Shown here: piece after piece, positions 51,913 to 64,000 of the stretch
Layout: each line of letters starts with the position of its first letter
Position numbering within the stretch: the first letter of the stretch is position 1
Origin: Epiperipatus broadwayi
Taxonomy: Eukaryota > Onychophora > Udeonychophora > Euonychophora > Peripatidae
Reading direction: 5' to 3'
NCBI GenBank assembly: GCA_028023455.1
Contig: JAQFVV010006313.1
Location: 1,188,992-1,252,991, forward strand
Length of the DNA: 64,000 nucleotides
Notes under the pieces: generated by a model
The model's database searches: none
Told to the model about the DNA's origin: nothing
What the model saw: only the letters and a program-made list of their open reading frames with translations
Program-made: the position numbers and the translations under genes

Positions 51913-54900
51913 ATATACTATATAAGCATGAATAGGTTGTTCACCAACACAATTAGTCATCATGGTTACTTTATTGACATTTTATTTCTGAATTTATGAT
52001 CAAGAAAATACCATCATCTTTCTTCTCAGTAAAGCTCTTAACTGTAACCAGGTAAATATTGTCGAAGGCAGAAATAATGTGTGCATGAGTGAAAAACACT
52101 TTTTTCCTGATAGATATTTACAATTATGTTAGACAAAAATAAATCATGGCTTTTATTCTCAGGAGACTCTAAAGTCAACAATCAAGGCAGAAGTTGGCAG
52201 TCAAAGGCTGAGGGTCCTAAAGATATTCTGTATACAGACACAAAATGCCATTTAATAACAACATTTTATTTAGGAAACTTACAATTGCAAATGATTTTTA
52301 AAAGAATGAATATTTAAAAATTGTAAAATGAACTGTATCGTATGATATGAAACATTATTGGATTTTGTGAAGTTAGAAAACAAATTGAAAGATGATTTTA
52401 AAAGTTGGCATGTACTGCAATACAAAAACATAAATATTGGAAGTATATGTGAAGTAGGATTTATTATAAATAAAAAGTGAAATAATAACATTGTGGATAT
52501 TAAAATGCAGATAATTCAGGTTTATATTCTGAAACTTATTATTGTGATGATAAAGTATAGGATTTTAATATGAACGTACAAAAAATTTTGATCAAACAAA
52601 ACAACATTTTCAAATAATCATGGAAGATTTAAATGCTATAGTATTGATAAACAATAGGGAGACAAAAGTACTGTAGGTAAATTTGGTTATAGTAATAGAA
52701 TTGAGATAGGTCATAGACTTGTAGAATTTTAAAAAAAAAACAACAACAATAACTTTATATTATGAATATCTATTTGAAATAAACATTAAACAGAAATGGA
52801 CATAGAAACATTCAAAGGAAGATATAGCATCTTGGATTATATTTTGACTAATAAAACATATGTATTTTAAGATTGTAATGTTCATAATAAATACAATACA
52901 AAAAATGATCATCGAGAAATGATATGTAAGATACATGTTAATGCAAACCGAGGGACAAAAATTATTAAGACAAACAATATTCACAGTTGAAATTTCTAAT
53001 CTTCAAAAACATCCCAATGAATTTTAATTAGAACTTGCAGATTGTTTTTAAATATTAACATATTTTGAACATGATATATTTTTAAAAACAAAGACAAAAA
53101 TAGCTGATGCAAAATGCAGGGAATTGATCAGCAAAATTTCTATTGAGACAAAACAATTTATGAATATAAGAAGAAATGTGAACAAATATAAAAATGATGC
53201 ATTAAGAAATATTGAATATCTCAAATTTTGTAAAATGATGTGAAAAAGAGTTGATAATAATATAAGAAAATATAATTGTGAACTAGCAATAAAAGCTGTA
53301 GAAGAGAATAATAGCCTTAAAAATATAATACAGGATCTTGTTATTGGTAGAAAAAATATTTCTGAAATAAAAACAAGAAAATGTATCATCTTCAACTATT
53401 ATAGATCTCATAAATTCACCAAGATTTTAAACAAGGATTTGATGCCATTCAATTTATAAAGAAAGGAAAAGCTCCAGGTAATTATGAAGTTATAATCAAT
53501 ATTTTAAAAGAAACAGGAGAATAAATATAAAAAATATTGACAAAGTTTTATACCATAAATATCTCAATAATAAAGATGTACAAATGATTAGAAGAATGCA
53601 GTATTAAAATTAATATTTAAAAAGGTGATAAAAAAGATATTAGAAATTACAAATCTGCCAGTCTTTTATCAGTCTATAAAAATTGTCCCTAAAATAATTA
53701 CAACTCATCTGCAGAAAACTTTTGATTTTAACTAAAAACAAAAGAACAAGTTAAATTTAAAAGTGGTTTTAATACAGTGAATCATATTCAAATATTGAGA
53801 GAATTCATAGAAAGGATCAATGAATATGAGTTGCCATTTTACCTTGGATTTATAGATTACAAAAATGCATTTGATTTTACAAGCATTTCTTCAGTGATTA
53901 AAACATTGAATCAGCAATGTATAGACATAGGATATTGTTATAATTTGAAGAATATTTATAAAAATCCAACAGCATCAATCAGTTTACATAATAATACTAA
54001 AAAGATTAACATTTAGAAAAGTGTATGATGGGGGACTTTATATCTCCAACACATTTTACAACAGTTTTGAAAAAAATATTATGTGATTTGAAATGAAAAC
54101 TAAGAGAATAAAATTAAATGGAGATTATTTAAGTTATTTAGAGTGTGCATGTGATGTAATTGTTTTTGCAAATAATGTTTTAGAGCTGCAGGAAATGATG
54201 CAAGAGTTGTCAGATGAAAGTACAAATATAGAAGAGGATTAAAGGTAAATGTTAAAGAGACCTAAAAGTAATGTTCAATTTAATTTATCAATAAAAGAAA
54301 ATAAAAATTGATAATGATGAATTAAAAAAGTTCACAACTACAAATGGCCAGATTATCACTGTAGATGGAAAGATTGTGAATGAAATTAATCTTAGAATTA
54401 AACATGTTTGAAGTGCTTTTGGAAGAAATGATTTACTAATAAAAATAAATATGCCTCTGTGTTTGAAAAGACATTTTTTTAAAATAAATGTGTGTTACCA
54501 GATTTTAGTTACAGATCTGAGATCTTGACACTTAGCAGAATAACAATACTGAAACATCAGTCCACTTAATAAAATTAGAAGAACTACATGTCAGGACTAT
54601 CAAGAAGAGATCAAAAACAAAATACATGGGTGAGAGAATAATTAAGTGTTACTGACATCATTAAAAAAAGTTAAGCGACTAAAGTGGAGTTAGGCTGAAC
54701 ATATTATTAAAGATATGATAATAGATGGACAGTTGAAATATTAAACTGTATTCCATGAGATTATAAAAGATCTAGAAAAAGACCACATGTAAAATGGATG
54801 AATTAAATAAAAAAGAAGGCTGAAAAGATGTGGATAAGAGAGGTTACAAATCAGAAAAGTTTGATTGAACTTGGAAAGACTGTCCTGCATTTGCATAAAA

Positions 54901-54930
54901 AGGGTTGACAATGATGATTATGATTTTCGT
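51913..54930 (+). mobile_element. decayed RTE-type LINE, third copy
   Basis: Colinear with the young RTE from its 5' leader (ATACTATATAAGCATG, TTCACCAACAC) through TTAGACAAAAATAAATCATGG, the endonuclease region, RT motif A (FIDYKNAFDF, frame 53777-54016), TTAGAGTGTGCATGTGATG for motif C, and CAGATTATCACTGTAGATGG, to a 3' end TTGACAATGATGATTATG. Many frameshifts and stops. It is full-length but long inactive. It retains nearly the same start point as the young copy, which helps define the 5' end of the family. Confidence 0.88.
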
Positions 54931-57289
54931 TATACATTTGTATTTTAAATTCATAAATCAGTTATCATCTTTTTAAAAAATAGCTAAGCACAGCAATTTT
55001 TTTTTCAAAAATAGGAGCAGTATTTGTTTAAATTTTATTACAATCTTATTGAAAAACAAATTAGTCTGAGTTTTTGGAGGACAGCATTTTCCAAACAATT
55101 CCATGCCAGTAAAAACTATGTCAAGTGTCCATCAAAGCAATTAGAATTTTAAAAGTAAAATAAGTGATACTACTATACAAATGATTTATTGACTAACAAT
55201 TATATCATTATGAAAAAAATCATTGATTCATGGGAATAAAAGAATGGAGCATTGAACTAAAATAAGTATACCAACGTCAATGATCCACCAGAATATAAGC
55301 TTATCTTATATTTTGCCTCGATAAATACTTTTTAAAACTTTCACTGTTGAAAGCCTGGATAACTTACCAAATGATCAGATTTAATGTTTTAATACTTTTC
55401 ACATTGTTTGTTATGATTGATAAACACCAGATACTAAATCTCAATATTATTCTGGAAAATATATAAAAGTAAAAAGAGAAACTTAGAATTAAAATCTTAT
55501 AATGAGTAAGTATAGTTTAAATAATTACCAAAGCATCAATTAGCTTTGCATTGCTAAGAAAAAATATTTGCTAAAAAGAAAGAATCCATTTGTTCAAAAA
55601 ATAAAAAATACAGGTCTCCTTATCTTGACTACTAAATTGAAGAATAACACTCAAATTAATTCATATATAATATCCTGTGTGTGTGTGTGTAGAAGAAAAA
55701 TAAAAATCGTTTATCTTTACAAAAGAATTGTGATAAAACTATACATACACTGATTATTATTTATCTGAGCTCAAAAAAGTTGAAAATAAAAGAACCTGGA
55801 TGAGAATTTTAATTTCATTTAATGTATTAATTACTTTAATAATATTAGATTTATAAAGGATTTGATTTATTACAGGTTTAACATCTTTAACTTTTATTTG
55901 AAAGATCTTATTGCCACTTTTGGGCATATTAATCTTTTAAATTATATTATATTTTAATAACTTTTACATAATTTATTACAAATATAATTTTAAAACCAAA
56001 AATATTTTAAATGATAACATTTCTATTTTTTAAGTTGAGAAATGGAGTATTAATATTAATTTGCAATTTTAACAATGGCTCTTTATATATTGGATCATAA
56101 CTTTGCCTATTCATAAACATCATTGAAAAAAAAATATTTGAATTTTAGTTTTAAATAATAATGAATTTTAGTTGACTTTTCACAAAAGAGTAAAAATATG
56201 TTTACTTTTTAAAATTACATTTATTATTATTAAAATTATACAAAAAAATTTCCACCACATTTCTGAAAGCAATTCATTTTAGTTAATGAACACAATTACA
56301 TTTTTACCATATGTTTTATTAAAAATAATCGTTTTAAAAAATATATAATTGTAACCATGCATTTTTTTTCTGTTTAGAATAAACATTTTATAAATATGTT
56401 TCATAAATAAACTTAAATATGTAAATAAATTACTGAAAATTATAATTTCTTTTTCTAAAATATTAAAAGAACAAGCATGCTTGAAAATGCCTGAGACTAA
56501 TTAATCTACCAATTAATGATTCCATCAGGTTTTTGTACTATAATATAAATAGTAAGAGTATCTTCTGCTTTTTTTAGAAGAAATTTTTATGAGGACTTTA
56601 TAATGCTGTCATCTTCAGATTTTTTTAATAATATTTTTTTTTCAAATTTGGAAAACTACATTACAGTTTACTGCACAATAATGGAAAAAAGTGTAAATGA
56701 TAGCAATACCAACATAACACCTCTACATATCTCAATTAGAAACAGCGTTACAACTGATCAAGAAACTTGTTAAATAAGAAACTGCAAATATATTATTATC
56801 ATCATCATTATTATTGTTAATATTATCAGTATATACATTTTCTTATTTTATTTTTAAATGCATTTATTCAACTTTTGCTGTATGTTTGTTGGTTTGTGTG
56901 TATGGTTGTTTCATAGATATAGTTTAATAAGACATAGTACAGGATTTTTTGTTTCAAGTGACACCTTTTAGAATCAACTTTAAACATTTTGTGAAGTTTT
57001 TTTTTTTTCAGTTGAATGTTTGCCTTAATCTATAATAAAATAAAGTTAGTTTACAATTTATTTTAAAGTAAAATCATAATATTAAATAAAGTTAGTTTGC
57101 AATATACTTTTATTAAGAAATTTTAATAATAAATGTAAAAACTAGTCTTAGAATTTTGTCTTAGAATTTCAATATGTTTTAACTAATGTGTGTATTTTTT
57201 CTTGTATACTTATAAGCATTTTTGAGAAAAAGAAAGATTGTTAAATACTTTTCACAAAAAAGGATGTTTTTTTTTATATTTGCTTGAAG
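54931..57289. other. AT-rich DNA, nothing recognised
   Basis: No gene-like frame. A GT run lies at 55677-55690 and an ATT/ATC triplet patch at about 56791-56830. Confidence 0.4.
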
Positions 57290-57660
57290 GTTTATGATGA
57301 TGATATATTACATGTTATTATATGTTGTACTATTTCCACCATCTATCAGTAAATGCTGAATGTACAGAAAATTTTAAGCTTAATTTAAACTTTTCAAATA
57401 CAAACAACTAACACATAAATAGTCAACACATGAAAGTAATTACAGAATGATTCAAGTAGTATTATTCTCCACTCTTCTTCAGGTGCTGCTGGTCTAACCA
57501 GTGACAGTAGTTGCACAGAAGTTGAAGTCACACTTTAGATTTTCAAATATTGAATTTAAGGGAACTGTTCTAAACAGCTGAGCTATTATGTCAAAGGCAA
57601 CAGATAGTGTAAATTTCATTGTTTCTGTATAAGAGTTAGTTCAATTCTTCCTGAATCCTT
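57290..57660 (-). repeat. PLE-A terminal repeat, copy at 57 kb, with tRNA-like segment
   Basis: Begins GCTTGAAGGTTTATGATGATG and includes CCACTCTTCTTCAGGTGCTGC and a decayed tRNA-like stretch (57501-57596; minus ATAGCTCAGCTGTTTAGAAC). It joins the PLE coding end with only a short T-run and no (ATT)n, so the microsatellite is not an obligatory part of the element. Confidence 0.75.
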
Positions 57661-59285
57661 GTATTCTTTTAATTTTTTTTAAGAGTAAGATTAATTAGAG
57701 ACTGCAATACATTATGTATTGCCACACTGGGTTGACTTATAAAATTATTTGCCATTGTCATATGATTAGCTTTCTTGAATTTTCTTCTTTGTACCTGTTC
57801 CTTTTTATCCAATATATTTGTATTTTCCCAATTAAATATATGGTCATTAATGCATATATGGTCTGATTTAACCATTAGTTTGTGTTCTTTCAATCACTGT
57901 TCAATGGGGTGACAGGTCACACCAATATGCTTCCTTTCACATTTACATGATATTAAATAGATCCAGATTTTATTTTTCAGCATTTTCAGTTTAGGCTTGG
58001 TAGATGTAAGAATTTCTTAATGTATAATACAGCTTTGGAAAGCTGTTCTAATATTACATTAACACCAGATTATTTTGCATTTGTCCATCATTTCTGCTGT
58101 GTATGGATACACGGCAGTACCAATAATTGGTTTTTTTTTCATCTCTTTGTTGTGTATTAAAGATTTTCTTCATGACCACTGATGGATAATCATTCTTCAT
58201 CAGAGTTTGTTCTATTTGAATATTTTCATTTTCCAAAATCACTAGTTTTTGAACAATATTTTTTTGCTCACTTCAGTAGTAATAGTATAATTTCATGATG
58301 AGGGCTTCTTGTATGAGTGAATGCATATGCCAAGTACTTGCCAGTATGTGTTGATTTCCTGTAAAGTGTTGTTTTTAATTTGGTCTGAGGGAATCCTGTC
58401 ACATGAACATCTAAGAATGCCGATTTTTGCTCTTATTCAGATTTTATTATGAATTTAATTGAAGGAGATATGTTAATGATATGCATCCACAATAACTATA
58501 ATTGTGCCTCACCATGCAGATCTACCACAAATATATCATCAACATTGCAAAGGTTCAATTTAGATGGGCATAGTATTAATGACTGCGGTTTCAAGTTCTT
58601 CCATGTAAAGGTTGCTTACCAAGGGTAAGAGTGGTGATCCAATGGTTATCCATTGATTTCTTGGAAGAATTCTGAGTTATATTGAAAGTATATTGCTGTA
58701 ATGCTGAATGTTAATAATTTCATTATACTATGAATAGGTAGATTGGTCAAGTTTGTAGACTATTATCATCATATAATATTTTTTTTACAATAGACAATAC
58801 CCTGCCACATGATAAATTTGTAAATAGACTTTTCATGCTAAAGCTTACCAATATGTCAGTTCTTTCCATTTTCATGACCCTATCTAATTCTATAAAGTGC
58901 TTAGAATCTTTGCAAAAGGATTGTGATCTATATTTCAATGGAATAAGAACTTTGAGAAGAAATCTTGACAAATTTTGACATTGTGAATTTTTAGAACTAA
59001 TAATAGGTCTTAATAAAACATTGTCTGTATGAACTTTATGTAGTCCATAGAGGTGAGAAATCTAGTTGAAATGCAAAGTGAATTTCCCTTTTTAATCCCT
59101 GAAATACATGTGGTGCTTCCATAGTAATGCTTGCAATTTTACCTCTGTATTTAGAATTGAGTTTGGATTTTTCACTGCTTTTTGGTATTAGCCTGTTGAC
59201 AGAAGTTCTTGTATTTTGTTATCATAATCAGTTTTATTCATTATAACTGTAGTGTTATCTTTGTCAGCAGCAAGAATGATTATAA
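57661..59285 (-). pseudogene. PLE-A3, Penelope-like copy (minus arm)
   Basis: Minus-strand fragments from about 59285 down: AADKDNTTVIMNKTDYDNK (RT entry), VSFSMKSLFTNLSCGRVLSIV (motif A decayed: FDVES changed to FSMKS, 58747-58971), a degraded motif B region near 58630, and the motif C region near 58530 (ATATATCATCAACA, VDDI). The linker and the GIY-YIG end (57669-57893) follow. More decayed than PLE-A1 and truncated at the N-terminus. Confidence 0.82.
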
Positions 59286-59570
59286 ATGTATCCTGTAAAT
59301 GCTGAAAAACAAAAACTGCATCTATGAAATACCATGTGAATATGGAAATAAGTATATTGGTGAGATATGTTGCCTTGTTGAACAATGTTTGAAAGAACAC
59401 AAACTAACGGTTAAAAAAAACAGATTTATCTACAGTAGCTGGCCATGTATATACTAATGACAATTTGTTTATAACAATGACAAATAATCCTATAAATCTA
59501 TCTCGTATGGCAACACACAATATATGAAAGCCTATAATTAACCTTGCTCCTATAAAAAAGTTTAAAAAAA
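59286..59570 (+). pseudogene. PLE-A3, inverted partial copy (plus arm)
   Basis: The plus strand reads MLKNKNCIYEIPCEYGNKYI then GEICCLVEQCLKEHKL, the GIY-YIG start, and continues in decayed form to the element end (PIINLAPIKK-like). Head-to-head with the minus arm, the same architecture as at 48.8 kb. Confidence 0.78.
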
Positions 59571-59710
59571 GTAAAGACACATGATGATGTGAAACAACTC
59601 TCATATAAAAATATATAAAATTTCTTCTATCTGTAATCTTTGACAGAATAGCTCAATTGGTTAATGCATTTGCCTTAAATTCCATACAGAAGAATCTAAA
59701 AGTGTGTATT
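59571..59710 (+). repeat. PLE-A terminal repeat fragment with tRNA-like segment
   Basis: Contains TTTGACAGAATAGCTCAATTGGTT (A-box) at about 59638-59662 and AGAATCTAAAAGTG. The remainder of the repeat is missing, replaced by other sequence and (AT)n from 59747. Confidence 0.65.
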
Positions 59711-59746
59711 TGTCTTTGATAGTAATAGTGTTAGTGGGAAGGCTGG

Positions 59747-60431
<685 letters not shown>

Positions 60432-60633
60432 ATGAAGTCAGACCCACTTTTTGTGTTCACTATAGCATTACAAATATCTTCTAAAAGAAAATGTGCTTGC
60501 TTGAAATCTTTGTAAAACCAAGCAAATGCTAACAAACTGATGATACCTATCTTAATAATGACACTACTTGGACTATCCCTTTTCCGATGAGACAATTCTC
60601 GACTGGTCCCCATCAAAAAGAAACCATCAATTG
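60432..60633 (-). CDS. candidate host exon encoding a membrane-anchor segment
   Basis: On the minus strand a 202-base open segment is bounded by an acceptor-like AATTCTTCAG (AG at 60634-60635) and a strong donor CAT|GTAAGT (donor at 60426-60431). An ATG in good context (TTGATGGGG, at 60611-60613) starts MGTSRELSHRKRDSPSSV, then a hydrophobic stretch IIKIGIISLLAFAWFY and KDFKQAHFLLEDICNAIVN. The composition is balanced and unlike the AT-driven chance frames nearby. A basic N-terminus followed by one transmembrane segment suggests a signal-anchor (type II) protein if the ATG is used. It could also be an internal exon. The coding phase at the donor is 2. No family was recognised, and downstream exons were not identified. 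Confidence 0.4.
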
Positions 60634-60678
60634 CTGAAGAATTGTTTTATATTTATGCTGATTTAGCTGTGTGCAAAG

Positions 60679-60688
60679 AAGCACACAT

Positions 60689-60728
<40 letters not shown>

Positions 60729-60733
60729 ATATG

Positions 60734-60783
<50 letters not shown>
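60679..60783. repeat. two adjacent (AT)n palindromes
   Basis: A near-palindrome GCACACATAAAGGTATA...TATACCTATATGTGC at 60679-60735 is followed by CCATATATA...TATATGG to 60783. Both have alternating AT cores and non-AT arms that pair. Confidence 0.75.
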
Positions 60784-61418
60784 TAAGTTATTTTAGTTGT
60801 TACTTAAAATGACATTTAAAAATATAACTCAAAGTGTAAGTAATAATTTTGTGTGGATTAAAAATAAAAAGGAAAAGGATTAATAGATGATTCTATATTT
60901 AAAAAAAAGACATTATAATTAATTAACCTGTGATACTTATATGTATATAAAGAACAATTTTATTTTTCATTTATTAAAAAAAGAGACATTTTAAAAGTGA
61001 AACAAAAACAAATAATTTTGCTTGAATTAAAAGAAACTTGCAAGTGTATTATTTTAAAAGCATTTATAAATTTTAGTCAAAGTGACCTGGTAGGGGAATA
61101 CCTGTTATAAGTTAGTACTTTCTTTTAAAGGAAGAGAAACATTTAAAATCTGTGTTTTAAATTTAAAGACATTATAATTCATCAACCAACAGTAATCCTG
61201 TCAAGACTGACTTTATTTTTTAAAAAATAGAATGGAGAAAGAAAATATTTTGATTGACTATAAAAAACAAGACTAATTATTTTAATTCATATCATCTAGA
61301 GATACTCACATATGAACAAATTTTCATATATTTTCCAAATGAAACTAATTATGAAAGATAGTTTTAATAATTTTATTAGTTTGATCAGTTCAAATATGTT
61401 ATGTTAATAAATGTTATA

Positions 61419-61454
<36 letters not shown>

Positions 61455-61496
61455 CATTTAGTGATATATATATATATATATATATATCACTAAATG
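61455..61496. repeat. perfect 42-bp palindrome
   Basis: CATTTAGTGATAT and its complement ATATCACTAAATG flank an (AT)n core, exactly self-complementary over 42 bases. Confidence 0.9.
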
Positions 61497-62596
61497 TGAT
61501 AACTTTAAATTTTAATAATTTATTATATTTTATATGATGATTGAAAGATAAATCAATTGTACTGCACATCTATATATAAATATCAATGTGTGTCAAATAG
61601 ACATATATAAATTTTAGTCATTTTATGGCAATTCAAAGTTGTTTAGAAATTATAACATATATGTATATATCAATCAAATAAAACACATATGTAAAATGTA
61701 ATTACTTTAAAATTTTATTAAAGGTCAATTGAAATGTATTCATTTTATATTATAAAATGTGTGTCTATGTAAATATATATATATGTATGTGTAGGATATA
61801 AACCCATTAAGTGGTATTGGAAATCACATTGTAATAAATTGAATTTTGTTTTATGTTAATCCACACATATATGTAAATTTAATCATTTTTTGTTAGTGTT
61901 ATTTCATGACAATTCAAATATGTTCAAAAATTGTTAATCATCTGTGTGGAATGCATTTTAAGTAAACTTATTGGAAGATATATGTAGAGCACAATATAAT
62001 AACTTGAAGTTTATATATTATTCATGTAAATCATGATATGATAGTATTTATTGTATGTTAATCAAAATCAAAAAACTTATATATGTATACCCTTATTCTA
62101 GAGATCTTAACTTCATTTTTTTGATATTATTATGAATAAATGTGTATTCAATTGTTAAAATTATTCCAGTGGCTTAACTCTAAAAAAAGTTTTAAATATT
62201 GTAAGTTTGCATCATCTCTTGATCATAATAAAAATAATAGACATTGTTCTCTGAACTAGATCTGAGCATAATAGACTGATATATTGAAGGGGATATATTT
62301 AGGTGCAGGAACATCCAGTGATGATGATATTCCCATAAATCATCATCATCCTTGTTGGCACAAAGAGAATACTCATTAAATCCCATGCCCTACATTTATT
62401 TTAGTTTAGTCATTATTATTATTTAAGTTTATATTTAGACAGTACATTAAAGGTACTAAGTGGCTAGAGCATTGATAATGATTAGCATGTTTTAATGTCC
62501 CAGCATTATTATTTTATGGTTATATATTATAATGGATTAGCATGTAGGTTTGTGCATCCAAATTAATGATTAATGAAATGCCCCAATCTAGCAAAG

Positions 62597-62690
62597 AAAG
62601 TCTCAATGGTTAGGCTGGCCTACAATAGATTCATTTCAAACCCAGCCACAAGATGGACTGTTGATTTATTGTATTAATGTATTTTGCTTA
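62597..62690 (+). mobile_element. possible eroded tRNA-like SINE
   Basis: AGTCTCAATGGTTAGGCTGG looks like an A-box/D-arm. TTCATTTCAAACCC, about 30 bases later, is a poor B-box with short spacing. No TSD was seen. Weak. Confidence 0.25.
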
Positions 62691-62971
62691 ATCATTCTTG
62701 ATGATAAATGGTTATTTTGAGTATTACTTTTACTTATTGATCATGCTGATTGATGTATAGTTAATTATACTTGTAATTGCTCTAAGGAGTTAACTGTACT
62801 GATCTCTCAGTGATCTCATGGATTTATGATATATAATTATTTGCATATCATTTGATATTAGACATTATGTTAATATCTTATTTAATAATTTCTTGAAAAT
62901 CTAATATTTATAGACTTACTAAATTTAATATCTTGAATAAATACTTAGATAGTATATATATATATATATAT

Positions 62972-64000
62972 TGTAACGAGACAGCGTTACATCAGTATTA
63001 GATCTAGGAAGCATCGATAAACACACACACACCAGCAAGCAACATAAAACACTCGTAATTTTATTTTCGTAACTCGTAATAGTTTTTTCTCTCTTAAATA
63101 CATTTATAAAACACATCGATAAAATACAGACGGTAAAACGTCTAATTAAATGATTAAAACCTTTAGATAATAAAAAATAATAACAAAAAATAATGTGCTC
63201 TCCTAAATAATAAAATATAATATGCACTCCTAAATAATAAAATATAATTGCCAATCAAAATCACCACGGGGAATTAAAAAATGTTTATTTTAGAAATATA
63301 ATTTTAACTAGAATAAAACTTATAGAAAAGATTTGAGGAAAAGATAAATGCTCGACTTCTAAATTTAAAATAACTTGTATTGTTCTGGTAAAACACACGC
63401 ACACACGCATGCATTCGAGGTGTGAAGGAATAAGGTTGGTTGAGTGAGATTGCAAAATGAGATTGTCTCAAAATAAATATTGCCTTTAGCACAAAGAGTG
63501 AGTGAACAGGTACCTCCAACGCGGACCTGAACGACAACTCCAAGAACAGGGAACTATGGGGGTAGATTGGATCCCAAGATATGGATCAACCCTTATAAAT
63601 ACCAGTCAAAACCTATTCAATGGGTCGGTTCGATTCGATTCATTTCGATTGATACATTATCATTACTGTGTTTTTTTATTTTCAAATTCTCAGTACGCCG
63701 AGTTAGCACCTGCTCATTTTATTCCGATGCTTATGCTTTTATTTTAACAATAAAATTGTTCTGAATTAGCTTGATTTATTCCTCAGTATTTACGATGACC
63801 ATTATGAAATTAATACCAAGAGCGTCGACTGTCATGAGGGGCTAATAAACCCTTCAGTGACTGATCGGCGCTCCGCTACTGAAATATCTCCGAAGCTATG
63901 AAATTCTGATAACATCGTCGTGATAAGTGAATGCTCCTCATAATAGAAATGTTCCGTGAAATACCCAAACTCGTCCAGACCAATCGACATTCGTGTAACC
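62972..64000 (+). mobile_element. second LTR-like element, 5' part (runs off the window)
   Basis: Starts TGTAACG directly after an (AT)n tract. The first 20 bases form a hairpin, TGTAACG-AGACAG-CGTTACA. Less AT-rich than its surroundings. A TATA box candidate TTATAAAT at 63593-63600 is followed by CTCAGTACGCC and a poly(A)-signal-like AATAAAA near 63750, the expected U3-R order for an LTR on the plus strand. The last 240 bases are GC-richer with no recognised protein. The right end is not in the window. It shares the head and (AT)n target with 14041-15432 but little sequence beyond. Confidence 0.45.
63593..63600 (+). promoter_or_regulatory. TATA box candidate of the second LTR-like element
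   Basis: TTATAAAT lies about 620 bases inside the element and ahead of an AATAAAA signal about 150 bases later. Confidence 0.3.

Larger units (their letters stand above)
60784..62971. other. AT-rich DNA, no gene recognised
   Basis: Holds (AT)n tracts (61418-61454, 62948-62971), the palindrome at 61455 and a weak tRNA-like fragment at about 62597-62690. A 64-codon minus frame at 62192-62386 has no recognisable motif. Confidence 0.4.

Overview
This window looks like gene-poor, AT-rich nuclear DNA from an invertebrate animal. It contains no bacterial-type operons, long triplet (AAT)n and (AT)n microsatellites, tRNA-derived SINEs, RTE and L1/Tx1-like LINEs, and Penelope-like elements (PLEs) with a GIY-YIG endonuclease. 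The mixture fits a mollusc, perhaps a cephalopod. That placement is an inference from general repeat style, not a proof. No complete host gene is visible. One candidate host exon (60432-60633, minus strand) and one much weaker one (738-850, minus) are listed.

Layout: 1-14 kb is mostly unassigned AT-rich DNA. It holds a GATA-type microsatellite, a SINE with a 16-bp target-site duplication (TSD), a tRNA-like fragment, a minisatellite and a 550-bp palindrome (12.0-12.6 kb). From 14.04 to 15.43 kb lies an LTR-like element bounded by (AT)n. From 15.4 to 21.6 kb an old RTE LINE is split by a much younger RTE copy of the same lineage. The young copy has a 980-codon frame broken only by three nonsense codons. 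The old copy also carries a 188-bp insertion with a 13-bp TSD and a hammerhead-ribozyme-like core. From 21.9 to 22.9 kb is a 5'-truncated PLE of a second family (PLE-B). The 23-29 kb stretch has a perfect 63-bp tandem duplication, a 540-bp tract almost without G on the plus strand, a second palindrome of about 557 bp, a triplet repeat and another SINE.

The most structured part is 29.8-49.7 kb. A PLE (PLE-A1, minus strand) is bracketed by two copies of a terminal repeat that contains a tRNA-like segment. A second copy (PLE-A2) runs into an (AAT)n tract at 48.1 kb, and its expected continuation reappears after another (AAT)n tract at 33.0 kb. Between these points sit three divergent L1/Tx1-like LINEs (A, B, C). 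All are on the minus strand and each is separated from the next by (AAT)n. The simplest reading is serial insertion of microsatellite-seeking LINEs into the (AAT)n segment of one PLE. ORF1 of LINE-A ends in an AT-hook-like motif, and LINE-C has a decayed version of it.

The remainder holds two SINEs (49.9 and 51.7 kb), a third, decayed RTE copy (51.9-54.9 kb), another PLE-A copy with an inverted partial arm (57.3-59.7 kb), (AT)n palindromes, the candidate exon, and the start of a second LTR-like element at 62972. That element shares the TGTAACG hairpin head and the (AT)n target with the 14-kb element. All reading frames in the transposons are broken, so nothing here is predicted to be autonomously active as written.
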